From Sideroxyarcus sp045866275 (GTDB lineage Bacteria; Pseudomonadota; Gammaproteobacteria; Burkholderiales; Gallionellaceae): a stretch of DNA of 64,000 nucleotides. Below the pieces are notes generated by a model. That model saw only the letters and a list, made by a program, of their open reading frames with translations. It did not search any database and had not been told where the DNA came from. Of the stretch, positions 52,588 to 61,504 are shown in pieces. The DNA lies in contig BAAFRX010000012.1 in the NCBI GenBank assembly GCA_045866275.1, positions 15,814 through 79,813 of the forward strand. The letters run 5' to 3'. Position numbers and translations under genes: made by a program. The stretch's first letter is position 1, and each line of letters begins with the position of its first letter.

Positions 52588-52632
52588 GGGTTTCACCACA
52601 AGGTCGCAATAACCCCTGCGGGGTAACCCGAT
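52588..52632 (+). repeat. Short leader repeat, copy 2 (TTTCACCACAAGG family)
   Basis: CGGGTTTCACCACAAGG, then GCAATAACCCCTGCGGGGT and AACCCGA, is the counterpart of 4444-4482. CGGGTT can pair with AACCCG and ACCCC with GGGGT, giving a two-part hairpin. It ends about 20 bases before the ATG of the next gene. Confidence 0.65.
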
Positions 52633-52651
52633 AACCTCGGCCAAAGAGGCA

Positions 52652-55126
52652 ATGAATATTTTTTTGCTCTCGCTCAAACTATTGCGCCGTGACTGGCGCG
52701 CCGGAGAATGGCGCGTGCTGGTGCTGGCCCTGCTGTTGGCGGTGGGCAGCCTGGCCACGGTAGGACTGTTCGCCGACCGTGTGCGGCAACTCTTGCAACA
52801 GCAGGCACACGAGCTGATCGGCGCCGACCTGCGCATTACGTCAACCCGGCCCTTTCCCCCCGACTATCGCAATACGGCAGAAGCGCTGGGTTTGCACGTG
52901 GTGCAGAGCCGCAGTTTCCCCAGCATGGTGATCGGGCGCGCGCAGGTACTGTTGAGCGAAATCCAGGCCGTGCAGCCGGGTTACCCGTTGCGCGGCAAGC
53001 TGCAAATCGACGATGGCAGCGTGCATGCGGCCGATGCCATTCCCCGGCGGGGCACGGTATGGGCGGATGAACGTCTGTTGCGCCGCCTCGATCTGCAACT
53101 GGGCGATGCGGTCGGCATCGGTGCGCGGCGATTCATCGTCGCCGCACGGATCGTGAAAGATATCGATCCATCCCTTGGTTTGGCCAGTGTCGCCCCACGC
53201 GTGCTGATGAACGATGCCGATCTGCCCGCCACCGGGCTGTTGCAGGAAGGCAGCCGTCTCTCGTATCGGCTGCTGTTGGCGGGTGTCGTGCCGCAGGTGG
53301 AGCGTTATCGCAGCGCCATCGAGCCGGGTCTGGCCGCCCATGAAAAGATGGAAGATGTGCGTGATGCGCGCCCCGATATCCGCATTGCGCTGGAACGCGC
53401 CGAACATTTTCTCGGGCTTGCCGCACTCACGGCTGCCATTCTTGCCGGTGCGGCAATTGCCCTGGCGGCGCGGCGTTTCGTGCTGCGTCATCTGGATGCG
53501 TGCGCCGTGATGCGCTGTCTCGGTGCGCAACAGGTGCACGTGCTGCGCCTGTTCCTTTATCAATTTGCCTTGCTGGGCGTGGTGGCGGCACTGCTCGGTG
53601 GCTTGCTCGGCTATGCCGCGCAGGCGGTTCTGGTCGAGAGTATTGCTGCCATGCGCGTCGCGGATCTGCCGCAGCCCGGCGGGTTGCCCCTGCTCAAAGC
53701 GGCCGCCAGTGGCTTTGCCCTGTTGCTGGGGTTTGCCTTTCTGCCCCTGCTTCAGTTGCGCAGGGTGTCGCCGCTGCGCGTGCTGCGCCGTGAACTGGGG
53801 CTGCCGCCGGCCGGCGGTTGGCTGGTCTATGGCCTGGCACTGCTGGTTTTGGCCGGGTTGTTTCTGTGGCATGCGGGGTCGTTCAAACTGGGCATGGCCG
53901 TGTTGACCGGACTGCTGGCGGGTCTGTTGCTGTTCGGCGGGTTGGCCTGGTTGCTGTTGCATGGTGTTGCGCGCAACGCGTTCTTTTTGCAATCGCACTG
54001 GCGGCATGCGCTCAATAATCTTGCGCGCCACGGAAGCAGCACGACGGTGCAGGTGGTGGCGCTCAGCCTGGGCGGAATGGCCTTGCTGCTCCTGACCCTG
54101 GTTCGTGGCGACCTGCTGCAAGGCTGGCAGGAAAAGCTGCCACCGGATACGCCGAATCGTTTCGTGCTGAACATCCAGCCGGACCAGATCGAAGCCATCA
54201 GCGGTTTTTTCAAACAGCACGCGTTGACCGTTCCCGAGATGCAGCCCATGGTGCGCGGCCGCCTGGTCGAGATCAATGGGCGTGCTGTCAATGGCGATAG
54301 CTACCCCGATCCGCGTGCGCGGGGCTTGGTGGAGCGCGAGTTCAATCTTTCCTATATGGCACAGATGCCAAGCTGGAACCAGATGGTGAGCGGGCAATGG
54401 TGGTCTGAGGCAGGCAAGGACGAACTTTCAGTGGAGGAGGGGATCGCGCAGACACTGGGCATCAAGCTCGGCGATTCACTCACCTATGACGTGGCAGGTA
54501 GCCGTTTCACTGCCAGAGTCACCAGCCTGCGCAAGGTGGAGTGGGATTCGATGAAGGTGAATTTCTTTGTGATCACCACGCCGGAATTGCTGCGGGATTT
54601 TCCGTCCAGCTATCTGTCCAGCTTTTATCTGCCGCCGGACAAGGTGAAGGCGGGGGATGCGCTGGCGCGCAGATTTCCCAATCTGCTGTTGATCGACACT
54701 GGTGCGGTGATCGCGCAGGTACGGGGCATCATGGACCAGATTGCGCGGGCGGTGAGTGCGGTATTTCTGTTCACCCTGTTGAGCGGTCTGGTGGTGCTCT
54801 ATGCCGCCCTGCTGGCGACGCAGGATGAACGCAGTCAGGAGGCGGCGATCCTCCGCACACTGGGTGCGGGCAGCCGTTATTTGCGCCGGCTGCATCTGGC
54901 CGAGTTCGCTGTGCTGGGAGGATTGAGCGGCCTGTTTGCCGCAGCGGGCGCTCTGTTGCTGGGATGGGTGCTGGCGCGCTTTGTGCTCGATATTCCGTGG
55001 CAATTCAATCCCGTGATCGGCCTGGTTGGCGTGTCGGGCGGCGTGCTGCTGGTGACACTGTCCGGTTGGCTGGGGACCCGGCAGTTGCGGCGCCGCCCGC
55101 CACTCCGAATTCTTGCGGCGGATTAA
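52652..55126 (+). CDS. ABC transporter permease, FtsX superfamily (YbbP-like)
   Basis: An 824-residue membrane protein with an N-terminal anchor (about 22-42), a periplasmic domain, helices at about 255-390, two or three more around 385-450, a second periplasmic part, and a final FtsX triplet (about 695-810). The ten-helix, two-FtsX-domain layout matches YbbP-like permeases. The usual partners, YbbA-like ATPase and TesA, are not adjacent, so the partner ATPase must lie elsewhere. Role unproven; lipid or lipoprotein export has been suggested for the family. AAGAGG precedes the ATG. Confidence 0.82.
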   Translation: MNIFLLSLKLLRRDWRAGEWRVLVLALLLAVGSLATVGLFADRVRQLLQQQAHELIGADLRITSTRPFPPDYRNTAEALGLHVVQSRSFPSMVIGRAQVLLSEIQAVQPGYPLRGKLQIDDGSVHAADAIPRRGTVWADERLLRRLDLQLGDAVGIGARRFIVAARIVKDIDPSLGLASVAPRVLMNDADLPATGLLQEGSRLSYRLLLAGVVPQVERYRSAIEPGLAAHEKMEDVRDARPDIRIALERAEHFLGLAALTAAILAGAAIALAARRFVLRHLDACAVMRCLGAQQVHVLRLFLYQFALLGVVAALLGGLLGYAAQAVLVESIAAMRVADLPQPGGLPLLKAAASGFALLLGFAFLPLLQLRRVSPLRVLRRELGLPPAGGWLVYGLALLVLAGLFLWHAGSFKLGMAVLTGLLAGLLLFGGLAWLLLHGVARNAFFLQSHWRHALNNLARHGSSTTVQVVALSLGGMALLLLTLVRGDLLQGWQEKLPPDTPNRFVLNIQPDQIEAISGFFKQHALTVPEMQPMVRGRLVEINGRAVNGDSYPDPRARGLVEREFNLSYMAQMPSWNQMVSGQWWSEAGKDELSVEEGIAQTLGIKLGDSLTYDVAGSRFTARVTSLRKVEWDSMKVNFFVITTPELLRDFPSSYLSSFYLPPDKVKAGDALARRFPNLLLIDTGAVIAQVRGIMDQIARAVSAVFLFTLLSGLVVLYAALLATQDERSQEAAILRTLGAGSRYLRRLHLAEFAVLGGLSGLFAAAGALLLGWVLARFVLDIPWQFNPVIGLVGVSGGVLLVTLSGWLGTRQLRRRPPLRILAAD

Positions 55127-55137
55127 GGGGTTGGCGC

Positions 55138-55165
55138 TTGACGTGGCGCGGAATACCCCTATAAT
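55138..55165 (+). promoter_or_regulatory. rpsF operon promoter
   Basis: TTGACG (55138-55143) and TATAAT (55160-55165), 16 bases apart, are followed directly by GCGCGCC. A CTCCCT/AGGGAG hairpin at about 55172-55188 lies at the start of the 75-nt leader. Confidence 0.9.
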
Positions 55166-55248
55166 GCGCGCCTCCCTGAAAAAGGGAGTTTTCAACCTTG
55201 CTCCACCGTCGAAAAATGGCGGGGGGCTTTTATCCACAAGGAGATGTA

Positions 55249-55629
55249 ATGCGCCATTATGAAATCGTATTCATCGTGCATCCCGACCAGAGCGAGCAAG
55301 TGCCAGCGATGATCGAGCGTTATCGCACGCTGGTGACCGGCAAGAACGGCCACATTCACCGTCTGGAAGACTGGGGCCGCCGCCAACTGGCTTACCCTAT
55401 CCAGAAAATCCACAAGGCACACTACGTGCTGATGAACATCGAGTGCGACCAGACCACCCTGGACGAACTTGAACATGCATTCAAATTCAATGACGCCGTA
55501 TTGCGCCACCTGATCATCAAGACCAAGGCCGCTGTCACGGCGCCTTCGGTGATGATGAAGGAAGAAAAATCGCGTTCGTTGACCGGCGATGCTGTTGTTG
55601 CGGAACCAGCTCCGGCAGCCGCTGCGTAA
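55249..55629 (+). CDS. rpsF: 30S ribosomal protein S6
   Basis: A 126-residue ribosomal protein with MRHYEIVFIVHPDQSEQ, the LEDWGRRQLAYPI strand and IKTKAAV near the end, plus a short Ala/Pro-rich tail. AAGGAGATGTA precedes ATG 55249. It binds 16S rRNA as a pair with S18, encoded two genes downstream. Confidence 0.97.
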   Translation: MRHYEIVFIVHPDQSEQVPAMIERYRTLVTGKNGHIHRLEDWGRRQLAYPIQKIHKAHYVLMNIECDQTTLDELEHAFKFNDAVLRHLIIKTKAAVTAPSVMMKEEKSRSLTGDAVVAEPAPAAAA

Positions 55630-55932
55630 TTGGGATTGGGCGGCAACCGTTGCGTGATTGAAGGGGAAATCGTAGAGCTGGAAGGTTTGCGTTTTACCCC
55701 GGCAGGACTGGCGCGAGTGGCCTGCAAAATACGCCACAGCTCGCTGCAGCAGGAAGCAGGAATGCAGCGCCAGGTTCAGTGCGATATTCCGGCACTTGCC
55801 TTGGGCGAAGCGGCGCAGCAAATCAGCCGCCTGCAACCCGGACAGCGGGTCATGGCCGAAGGATTCCTGGCGCAGCGTAGCCTGAAAATTTCGCAACTGG
55901 TATTGCACATTAATAACGTCACATTGAGATAG
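55630..55932 (+). CDS. priB: Primosomal replication protein N (PriB)
   Basis: A 100-residue single-domain OB-fold protein. NRCVIEGEIVELEGLRFTPAG matches the PriB N-terminus, and the gene lies in its classic place between rpsF and rpsR. PriB joins PriA and DnaT in replication restart. No ATG is available at the proper position; TTG at 55630, directly after the rpsF stop, or TTG at 55636 are the candidate starts, and GTG 55654 would lose the first strand. I give 55630 but the exact start is uncertain. Confidence 0.85.
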   Translation: MGLGGNRCVIEGEIVELEGLRFTPAGLARVACKIRHSSLQQEAGMQRQVQCDIPALALGEAAQQISRLQPGQRVMAEGFLAQRSLKISQLVLHINNVTLR

Positions 55933-55941
55933 GAGCACAAC

Positions 55942-56211
55942 ATGGCTCGTGTATTTAAGAAAAAAGATGACAAGAAGAACAATTCTTCGCGTCAATTGTT
56001 CAAGCGCCGCAAATTCTGCCGTTTCACTGCAGAGAAGATCGCGGAAGTGGATTACAAGGACATCAACATCCTGAAGGAATTCGTTTCCGAGAACGGCAAG
56101 CTGATTCCGGCGCGCATCACCGGCACCAAGGCGCATTACCAGCGCCAATTGAGCGTGGCGGTCAAGCGCGCGCGCTTCCTGGCGTTGCTGCCTTACACCG
56201 ATTTGCATTAA
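55942..56211 (+). CDS. rpsR: 30S ribosomal protein S18
   Basis: An 89-residue basic protein. RRKFCRFTAEKIAEVDYKDINILKEFVSENGK and LSVAVKRARFLALLPY are the S18 signature and C-terminus. TAGGAG precedes the ATG. Confidence 0.97.
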   Translation: MARVFKKKDDKKNNSSRQLFKRRKFCRFTAEKIAEVDYKDINILKEFVSENGKLIPARITGTKAHYQRQLSVAVKRARFLALLPYTDLH

Positions 56212-56221
56212 GGAGTAGATC

Positions 56222-56671
56222 ATGCAAGTGATTCTGATGGAAAAAGTGGTGAACCTCGGCCAATTGGGCGATGTCGTGAAAGTAAAGAACGGTTTTGCGC
56301 GCAACTTCCTGATCCCTCAAGGAAAGGCCAAGCGGGCGACGGAAAACAACGTGGCTGATTTTGCATTGCGCCGCGCCGAACTGGAAGCAGCCGAAGCGGC
56401 CAAACTGGTCGACGCACAGGCACGCGGCGCCAAGCTGAACGGTCTGACCGTGCAGATCGTGCAAAAGGCCGGTGTGGACGGGAAGCTGTTCGGTTCCGTG
56501 ACGAATGCCGATATCGCGCTCGCTTTGGTTGCGCAAGGCCATCAGGTGGAAAAGGCGCAAGTGCGCATGCCTGAAGGCCACTTGAAGCAGATCGGCGACC
56601 ATACGGTCAGCATCGCCCTGCATCCCGATGTCTTGACTGATGTCATCGTTTCGGTGCTGGGCGAGCAGTAA
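56222..56671 (+). CDS. rplI: 50S ribosomal protein L9
   Basis: A 149-residue protein. The N-terminal domain MQVILMEKVVNLGQLGDVV and VKNGFARNFLIPQGKA are diagnostic, followed by the long connecting helix and a C-terminal rRNA-binding domain. AAGGAG precedes the ATG. Last gene of the rpsF operon, closed by a strong terminator. Confidence 0.97.
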   Translation: MQVILMEKVVNLGQLGDVVKVKNGFARNFLIPQGKAKRATENNVADFALRRAELEAAEAAKLVDAQARGAKLNGLTVQIVQKAGVDGKLFGSVTNADIALALVAQGHQVEKAQVRMPEGHLKQIGDHTVSIALHPDVLTDVIVSVLGEQ

Positions 56672-56696
56672 CCCCTGAACGAGCAAAACGATGCGC

Positions 56697-56730
56697 AAAA
56701 AAGGGCTGGCGACAGCCCTTTTTTGTTTTT
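56697..56730 (+). terminator. Terminator of the rpsF-rplI operon
   Basis: A twelve-pair stem AAAAAAGGGCTG/CAGCCCTTTTTT with a GCGA loop is followed by GTTTTT. It begins 26 bases after the rplI stop. Confidence 0.93.
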
Positions 56731-56734
56731 GTCG

Positions 56735-56761
56735 TTGCGAGTTCACGCGGCAGTGTAAAAT
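56735..56761 (+). promoter_or_regulatory. Probable dnaB promoter
   Basis: TTGCGA (56735-56740) and TAAAAT (56756-56761) are 15 bases apart. The dnaB ATG is 27 bases after the -10, and no ribosome site is obvious in between. Confidence 0.5.
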
Positions 56762-56788
56762 CAGCCCACCCCAATCCGCATTCCATCC

Positions 56789-58207
56789 ATGCAAAATTTT
56801 TCAGCCCATGCCGCCGATTCCCAGCTTGACGCACTGAAGTTGCCGCCGCACTCGGTCGAGGCGGAGCAGTCGGTGCTGGGCGGTATTCTGCTCGACACCA
56901 GCGCGTGGGACAAAATTGGCGATCTGCTGGGCGAACAGGATTTCTATCGCTCCGAGCACCGTCTGATCTGGCGCCATATCGGACGGTTGACGGAGCATGC
57001 GAAACCGGTCGATGTCATCACCGTGGCGGAGTCCTTGCAAAGCACTGCGGAACTTGAGAAAGCGGGGGGATTGACTTATCTGGGCGCATTGGCGCAGAAC
57101 GTGCCTTCCGCCGCCAACATCCGGCGCTACGCCGAGATCGTGCGTGAACGCGCCATCATGCGCAAACTGGTCGAGGTGGGCAGCGAGATTGCTACCAGCG
57201 CCTACAACCCCGGCGGGCGCGATGCGGGGCAGTTGCTGGACGAGGCCGAGAGCCGGGTATTCGAAATTTCGGAACAGGGCGAGCGCGGACGGCAGGGCTT
57301 CATCCCCATCCCGCCGTTGCTGACGCAGGTGGTCGAGCGAATCGAATCTTTGTACGGCCGCGATAACTCCAGCGATGTCACCGGTATCGCCACCGGATTC
57401 ACCGATCTCGACAGCATGACTTCAGGTTTGCAGCCCGGCGATCTCATCATCGTGGCGGGACGCCCCAGCATGGGCAAGACCGCATTCTCCATCAATATCG
57501 CAGAAAACGTTGCGCTCGAATCGAACCGTCCCGTGGCAATCTTCAGCATGGAAATGGGGGGCACGCAACTCGCGATGCGCATGATCGGTTCGGTCGGAAG
57601 GCTGAACCAGCATACCCTGCGTACCGGTCGCCTGGAGGAAGAAGATTGGCCGCGCATGACCCACGCCTTGAGCCAGTTGAACGATGCCCCCATTTTTATC
57701 GATGAGACGGCCGGCTTGAACGCGCTGGAACTGCGCTCGCGTGCCCGTCGTCTGGAGCGGCAGAACCGCAAGACGAATGAGCTGGGCATTGAAGAATCTG
57801 GGCTGGGGCTGATCGTGATCGACTACATCCAGTTGATGAGCTCGCCCGCGGGCCGTTCCAGCGAAAATCGGGCCACCGAGATTTCGGAGATTTCGCGTTC
57901 CCTCAAGTCGTTGGCCAAAGAACTTCACGTGCCGGTGATCGCCCTGTCCCAGCTTAACCGCAGCCTGGAGCAGCGCCCGAACAAACGCCCGGTCATGTCC
58001 GACTTGCGCGAGTCGGGCGCCATCGAACAGGATGCCGACCTGATCCTGTTCATCTACCGCGACGAAGTCTATAACCCGGATACGCCGGACAAAGGCAAGG
58101 CGGAAATCATCATCGGCAAACAGCGTAACGGCCCCATCGGCAAAGTTGAACTCACTTTCCGTGGCGAGTACACGCGCTTTGAAAATTACACCTCCGCCCA
58201 GTATTGA
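56789..58207 (+). CDS. dnaB: Replicative DNA helicase DnaB
   Basis: A 472-residue hexameric helicase. The N-terminal DnaB domain starts with LPPHSVEAEQSVLGGILLD, and the RecA-like domain has Walker A GRPSMGKTAFS, IFSMEMG and Walker B LIVIDYIQLM, with DLRESGAIEQDADLILFIYRDE after it. It unwinds DNA at replication forks. No intein is present. Position after rplI is common. Confidence 0.97.
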   Translation: MQNFSAHAADSQLDALKLPPHSVEAEQSVLGGILLDTSAWDKIGDLLGEQDFYRSEHRLIWRHIGRLTEHAKPVDVITVAESLQSTAELEKAGGLTYLGALAQNVPSAANIRRYAEIVRERAIMRKLVEVGSEIATSAYNPGGRDAGQLLDEAESRVFEISEQGERGRQGFIPIPPLLTQVVERIESLYGRDNSSDVTGIATGFTDLDSMTSGLQPGDLIIVAGRPSMGKTAFSINIAENVALESNRPVAIFSMEMGGTQLAMRMIGSVGRLNQHTLRTGRLEEEDWPRMTHALSQLNDAPIFIDETAGLNALELRSRARRLERQNRKTNELGIEESGLGLIVIDYIQLMSSPAGRSSENRATEISEISRSLKSLAKELHVPVIALSQLNRSLEQRPNKRPVMSDLRESGAIEQDADLILFIYRDEVYNPDTPDKGKAEIIIGKQRNGPIGKVELTFRGEYTRFENYTSAQY

Positions 58208-58219
58208 ATCCTGGTTTGA

Positions 58220-58323
58220 ATTCAGTGAGTGACCCGGGGTAAGACCGGGTTGCCGGACAACGTTGCGCCGGAGTGCCGCACTGAATAAGCTGAAGGGCAG
58301 CTCTGAAAATTCGGAGTTCGCCC
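58220..58323 (+). ncRNA. Candidate structured RNA downstream of dnaB
   Basis: ATTCAGTG (58220-58227) and CACTGAAT (58279-58286) can close a junction holding ACCCGG/CCGGGT (58232-58250) and CCGG/CCGG (58253-58271). A further hairpin, GGGC...GCCC with CTCTGAA/TTCGGAG inside, spans 58295-58323. No open frame fits this stretch. The pairing is seen, but transcription is not shown. The rest of the gap to 58650 shows no gene I can support. Confidence 0.3.
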
Positions 58324-58650
58324 AAATGCAAGAAGCGGCGCAGTTACGATATAAGCGACTTGTGTGGACGTCAGGTGGTGGCTGCGGACTTTTTGCGCTT
58401 TGATTATCTGCTCGGGATGGACAAGGGGAATTGGCTCTGGCTACAACACAGGCGTCCGCCTGATGAAAAAAACATACAGGCCTTTTGCTGGAGCACACTC
58501 GCCGGTTTCACGAAATAGAAGTGCCAGATCCGTACTAGGGTGGCATGGTCGGATTTGAGCGTGTATTGGATGTGGTGGAGGATGCGGCAGAAGATTTGCT
58601 GCCGCACATTTTTCAGAATCACCTGTAGTGGCAGTTCAAACACTTTCAGG

Positions 58651-58687
58651 ATAAAAAAAGCACGGCAGGGTATGCCGTGCATTTTTT
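58651..58687. terminator. Bidirectional terminator downstream of rne
   Basis: GCACGGCA (58660-58667) pairs with TGCCGTGC (58673-58680). Seven A precede the stem, giving seven T on the minus strand for rne, and six T follow it on the plus strand. Confidence 0.9.
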
Positions 58688-58706
58688 ATGGAGTCACCCT
58701 CCCGGG

Positions 58707-61160
58707 TTACTTGGGTGAGCGTGTTTCTACCATCTGTAGCGGTTCGCTGTTTTCCATCGTGTAGATTTCGCGCGGACGCTGGCGGCGGCGCGGCGCGTGC
58801 TCACGATTTTCCGTGGCAGCAACGGCCACAGAAGCCGCTTTGTTCGGATCCGTTTCGATCAGGATCAGGCCGCTGGCGTCCAGATCGAGGTTGAGCGGAG
58901 GGGCGACAGGGGCAGCGACCGCGGCCGATACCGGCTGCGATGTGGGGTAGCACACCACTTCGGTTGGCGTGAGCGGTCTGCTCATCCCCTCCGGATAAGC
59001 GATGTACTCCGAGGGGGACAAGCGTGCCGGTGTGGTGTCGTGGCTAACCGGGGCAGCCACGGTGGTCAGCGGCAGGGCTGTATCGTTGCCTGCCTCCAGC
59101 GGCTGCTCACGACGTTCGCGCTCGCGCCGACCGCCCCGCCGGCCGCGCTTGCGACCCTCGCGCGAAGACGTTCCTTCCGGTTGTTGATCGGGCACGGTTG
59201 TCGGGCTGGCCTCAAGCACCGGTTTGCTTTCCTTGTTCTCCGGACGGGGGGCGCGCGCTTGCGGCGGGCGCTCTTTACGATTCTGCGGTTTTCCCTGCTC
59301 GGCCAAGGCGTTATTCTCGCGCGGCGCGTCTTCCCGATCGCGGCGGGGTTTGTTGCCATCCCCGCGTTCGCGGCGTTGGCGGTTGCCACCTTCGTTGCGT
59401 TCGCGATCTCCGCGTTCGCGGCGGGGATTGTTGCGTCCGCCGCGTGCGGATGCGGCAGGTTTGGCTGCTTCGGTTGCGCTGCCCAGTGCTTTGAGCCAGC
59501 CCAACAGACGTCCCAGCAGGGAGGTTTTCTTCTCGGCTTTTTCCGCATGCTTGGGAGCGGGTTGCGCCGGCGTGATGTTGCGCACGGCCGGCTGCGGGCG
59601 TTGCGCGACTTTGCTTTCCTGCGGCGACGCGGTGGCGGATTCTTCCGGAGTGGCGACCAGTTTGTAGCTGGCCTGCAAGTGGTCGGCCGTGATGTCGTCC
59701 AGACGCAGACGGGTGACGCTGTAATGCGGCGTTTCCATGTGCGGGTTGGGAATCAGGGTGATCCTGACCTTGAAGCGATTTTCGATGCGGGTGATGTCCG
59801 CGCGTTTTTCATTGAGCAGGAAAGTGGCGACATCCACCGGCACCTGCACGTGGATGGCGGCACTGCTTTCCTTCATCGCCTCTTCCTGGATCAGGCGCAG
59901 GATGTTCAGGGCAGAGGACTCGGTGCCGCGGATGTGGCCAATGCCGTTGCAGCGCGGGCAGGTGGTGTGATTGCCTTCTTCCAGACTGGGTGCCAGACGC
60001 TGCCGGGACAATTCCAGCAAGCCGAAACGCGAAATCTTCGCGGTCTGGATGCGGGCGCGGTCGAAGTGCATGGCATCGCGCAGACGGTCTTCCACCGCGC
60101 GCTGGTTCTTGCTGGATTCCATGTCGATGAAGTCGATCACGATCAGGCCGCCCAGATCGCGCAGGCGCATCTGGCGCGCGATTTCGTCGGCAGCCTCCAG
60201 ATTGGTGTTGAGCGCGGTAGCCTCGATATCGCCGCCGCGCGTGGCACGGGCGGAGTTGATGTCGATGCTGGTCAGAGCCTCGGTGTGGTCGATGACGATG
60301 GCGCCGCCGGAGGGTAGGTTCACCTGGCGCGCATGCGCCGATTCGATCTGGTGTTCGATCTGGAAACGCGAGAACAGCGGCACGTCGTCGTGATAACGCT
60401 TGATGCGATCCACATGATCCGGCATCACGGTGCCCATGAACGCTTGCGCCTGTTCGAAGATGTCGTCGGTGTCGATCAGGATTTCGCCGATATCCGGGTT
60501 GAAATAGTCGCGGATGGCGCGCACTACCAGGCTGCTTTCCAGATAGATCAGAGAAGGGGCTTTTTCCGCCTTGGCGGCCCCTTCGATGGCATCCCACAAT
60601 TGCTTGAGGTAATCCAGGTCCCACTGCAGCTCTTCCGCATTGCGGCCGATACCGGCGGTGCGGGCGATGATGCTCATGCCCCGGGGGACTTCCAGTTGTC
60701 CCAGCACATCGCGCAGCTCGTTGCGGTCTTCGCCCTCGATGCGGCGCGAGACGCCGCCGCCGTTCGGGTTGTTCGGCATCAGCACCACATAACGTCCGGC
60801 CAGGCTGATGTAGGTGGTGAGGGCCGCGCCCTTGTTGCCGCGCTCGTCTTTTTCGACCTGCACCAGCAGTTCCTGGCCTTCCTTCAGCGCTTCCTTGATG
60901 GCGGAGCGGCTGTTGGCGCCGGACTGGTAGTACTGCGGGGAGACTTCCTTGAAGGGGAGGAAACCGTGGCGGGTGCCGCCGTATTCGACGAAACACGCTT
61001 CGAGGCTGGGCTCGATGCGGGTGATGATGGCTTTGTAGATGTTGCTTTTGCGTTGTTCTTTGCCGGCGGTTTCAATGTCGAGGTCAACGAGTTTTTGACC
61101 GTCCACAATGGCGACGCGGAGTTCTTCCGGCTGCGTCGCATTGAATAGCATGCGTTTCAT
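58707..61160 (-). CDS. rne: Ribonuclease E
   Basis: An 817-residue endonuclease. The N-terminal S1 domain (about 35-125) precedes the catalytic core with D300 (SIDINSARATRGG) and D343 (IVIDFIDMES), spaced exactly as D303/D346 of E. coli. The zinc-link is C401 and C404 (CPRCNG). Residues about 515-817 form a low-complexity, Arg/Pro-rich tail with RGGRNNPRRERGDRERN-type RNA-binding segments, the degradosome scaffold. GGGAG precedes the ATG. Divergent from rluC, an arrangement also found in E. coli. Confidence 0.96.
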   Translation of the reverse strand: MKRMLFNATQPEELRVAIVDGQKLVDLDIETAGKEQRKSNIYKAIITRIEPSLEACFVEYGGTRHGFLPFKEVSPQYYQSGANSRSAIKEALKEGQELLVQVEKDERGNKGAALTTYISLAGRYVVLMPNNPNGGGVSRRIEGEDRNELRDVLGQLEVPRGMSIIARTAGIGRNAEELQWDLDYLKQLWDAIEGAAKAEKAPSLIYLESSLVVRAIRDYFNPDIGEILIDTDDIFEQAQAFMGTVMPDHVDRIKRYHDDVPLFSRFQIEHQIESAHARQVNLPSGGAIVIDHTEALTSIDINSARATRGGDIEATALNTNLEAADEIARQMRLRDLGGLIVIDFIDMESSKNQRAVEDRLRDAMHFDRARIQTAKISRFGLLELSRQRLAPSLEEGNHTTCPRCNGIGHIRGTESSALNILRLIQEEAMKESSAAIHVQVPVDVATFLLNEKRADITRIENRFKVRITLIPNPHMETPHYSVTRLRLDDITADHLQASYKLVATPEESATASPQESKVAQRPQPAVRNITPAQPAPKHAEKAEKKTSLLGRLLGWLKALGSATEAAKPAASARGGRNNPRRERGDRERNEGGNRQRRERGDGNKPRRDREDAPRENNALAEQGKPQNRKERPPQARAPRPENKESKPVLEASPTTVPDQQPEGTSSREGRKRGRRGGRRERERREQPLEAGNDTALPLTTVAAPVSHDTTPARLSPSEYIAYPEGMSRPLTPTEVVCYPTSQPVSAAVAAPVAPPLNLDLDASGLILIETDPNKAASVAVAATENREHAPRRRQRPREIYTMENSEPLQMVETRSPK

Positions 61161-61504
61161 TTTTTTCTCCCGCGCTCTGACACGGGCAGGGCAAAGCTAC
61201 GCGCCGCTTAGCGCGCGAGAAGGTGGAGGTTCGGGTTGTGATGCCGACGATAGTCCAAGTGCTTGTTCTCGTTGTTAGCTTGTTTATATCTGCGTGCTGC
61301 CTGATGGTTGGGGCAACACGCTAAAATTTATCTGCTGGTGCTTAGAGCGCGCAAATCATTTACCATCACTGCTTGTCTCCGGTGAGTGAGATTAACCGGG
61401 CGGGGCTGCTTCGTAGGCGGCTTGATTGCCTGCCTTGGATTGGACGGGGAAATGGACATCCCGTTTCGACAAAGGCGCACACGCGAGTCGCGAGTATATT
61501 CAAA
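61161..61504. other. Divergent regulatory region between rne and rluC
   Basis: About 340 bases without a supported gene. It must hold the rne promoter and leader reading leftwards and the rluC promoter reading rightwards. In E. coli the rne 5' leader mediates autoregulation; no conserved fold is recognised here. GCGCCGCTTAGCGCGC near 61202-61217 is a short inverted repeat in the rne leader. No confident -35/-10 pair was found. Confidence 0.5.

Noticed and set aside
58540..58764. Small open frames between dnaB and rne
   Set aside because: They cross the terminator hairpin and show no coding character; kept as non-coding.
58797..60317. Plus-strand open frame of about 500 residues opposite rne
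   Set aside because: Antisense of RNase E; the RNase E frame has full catalytic and zinc motifs.
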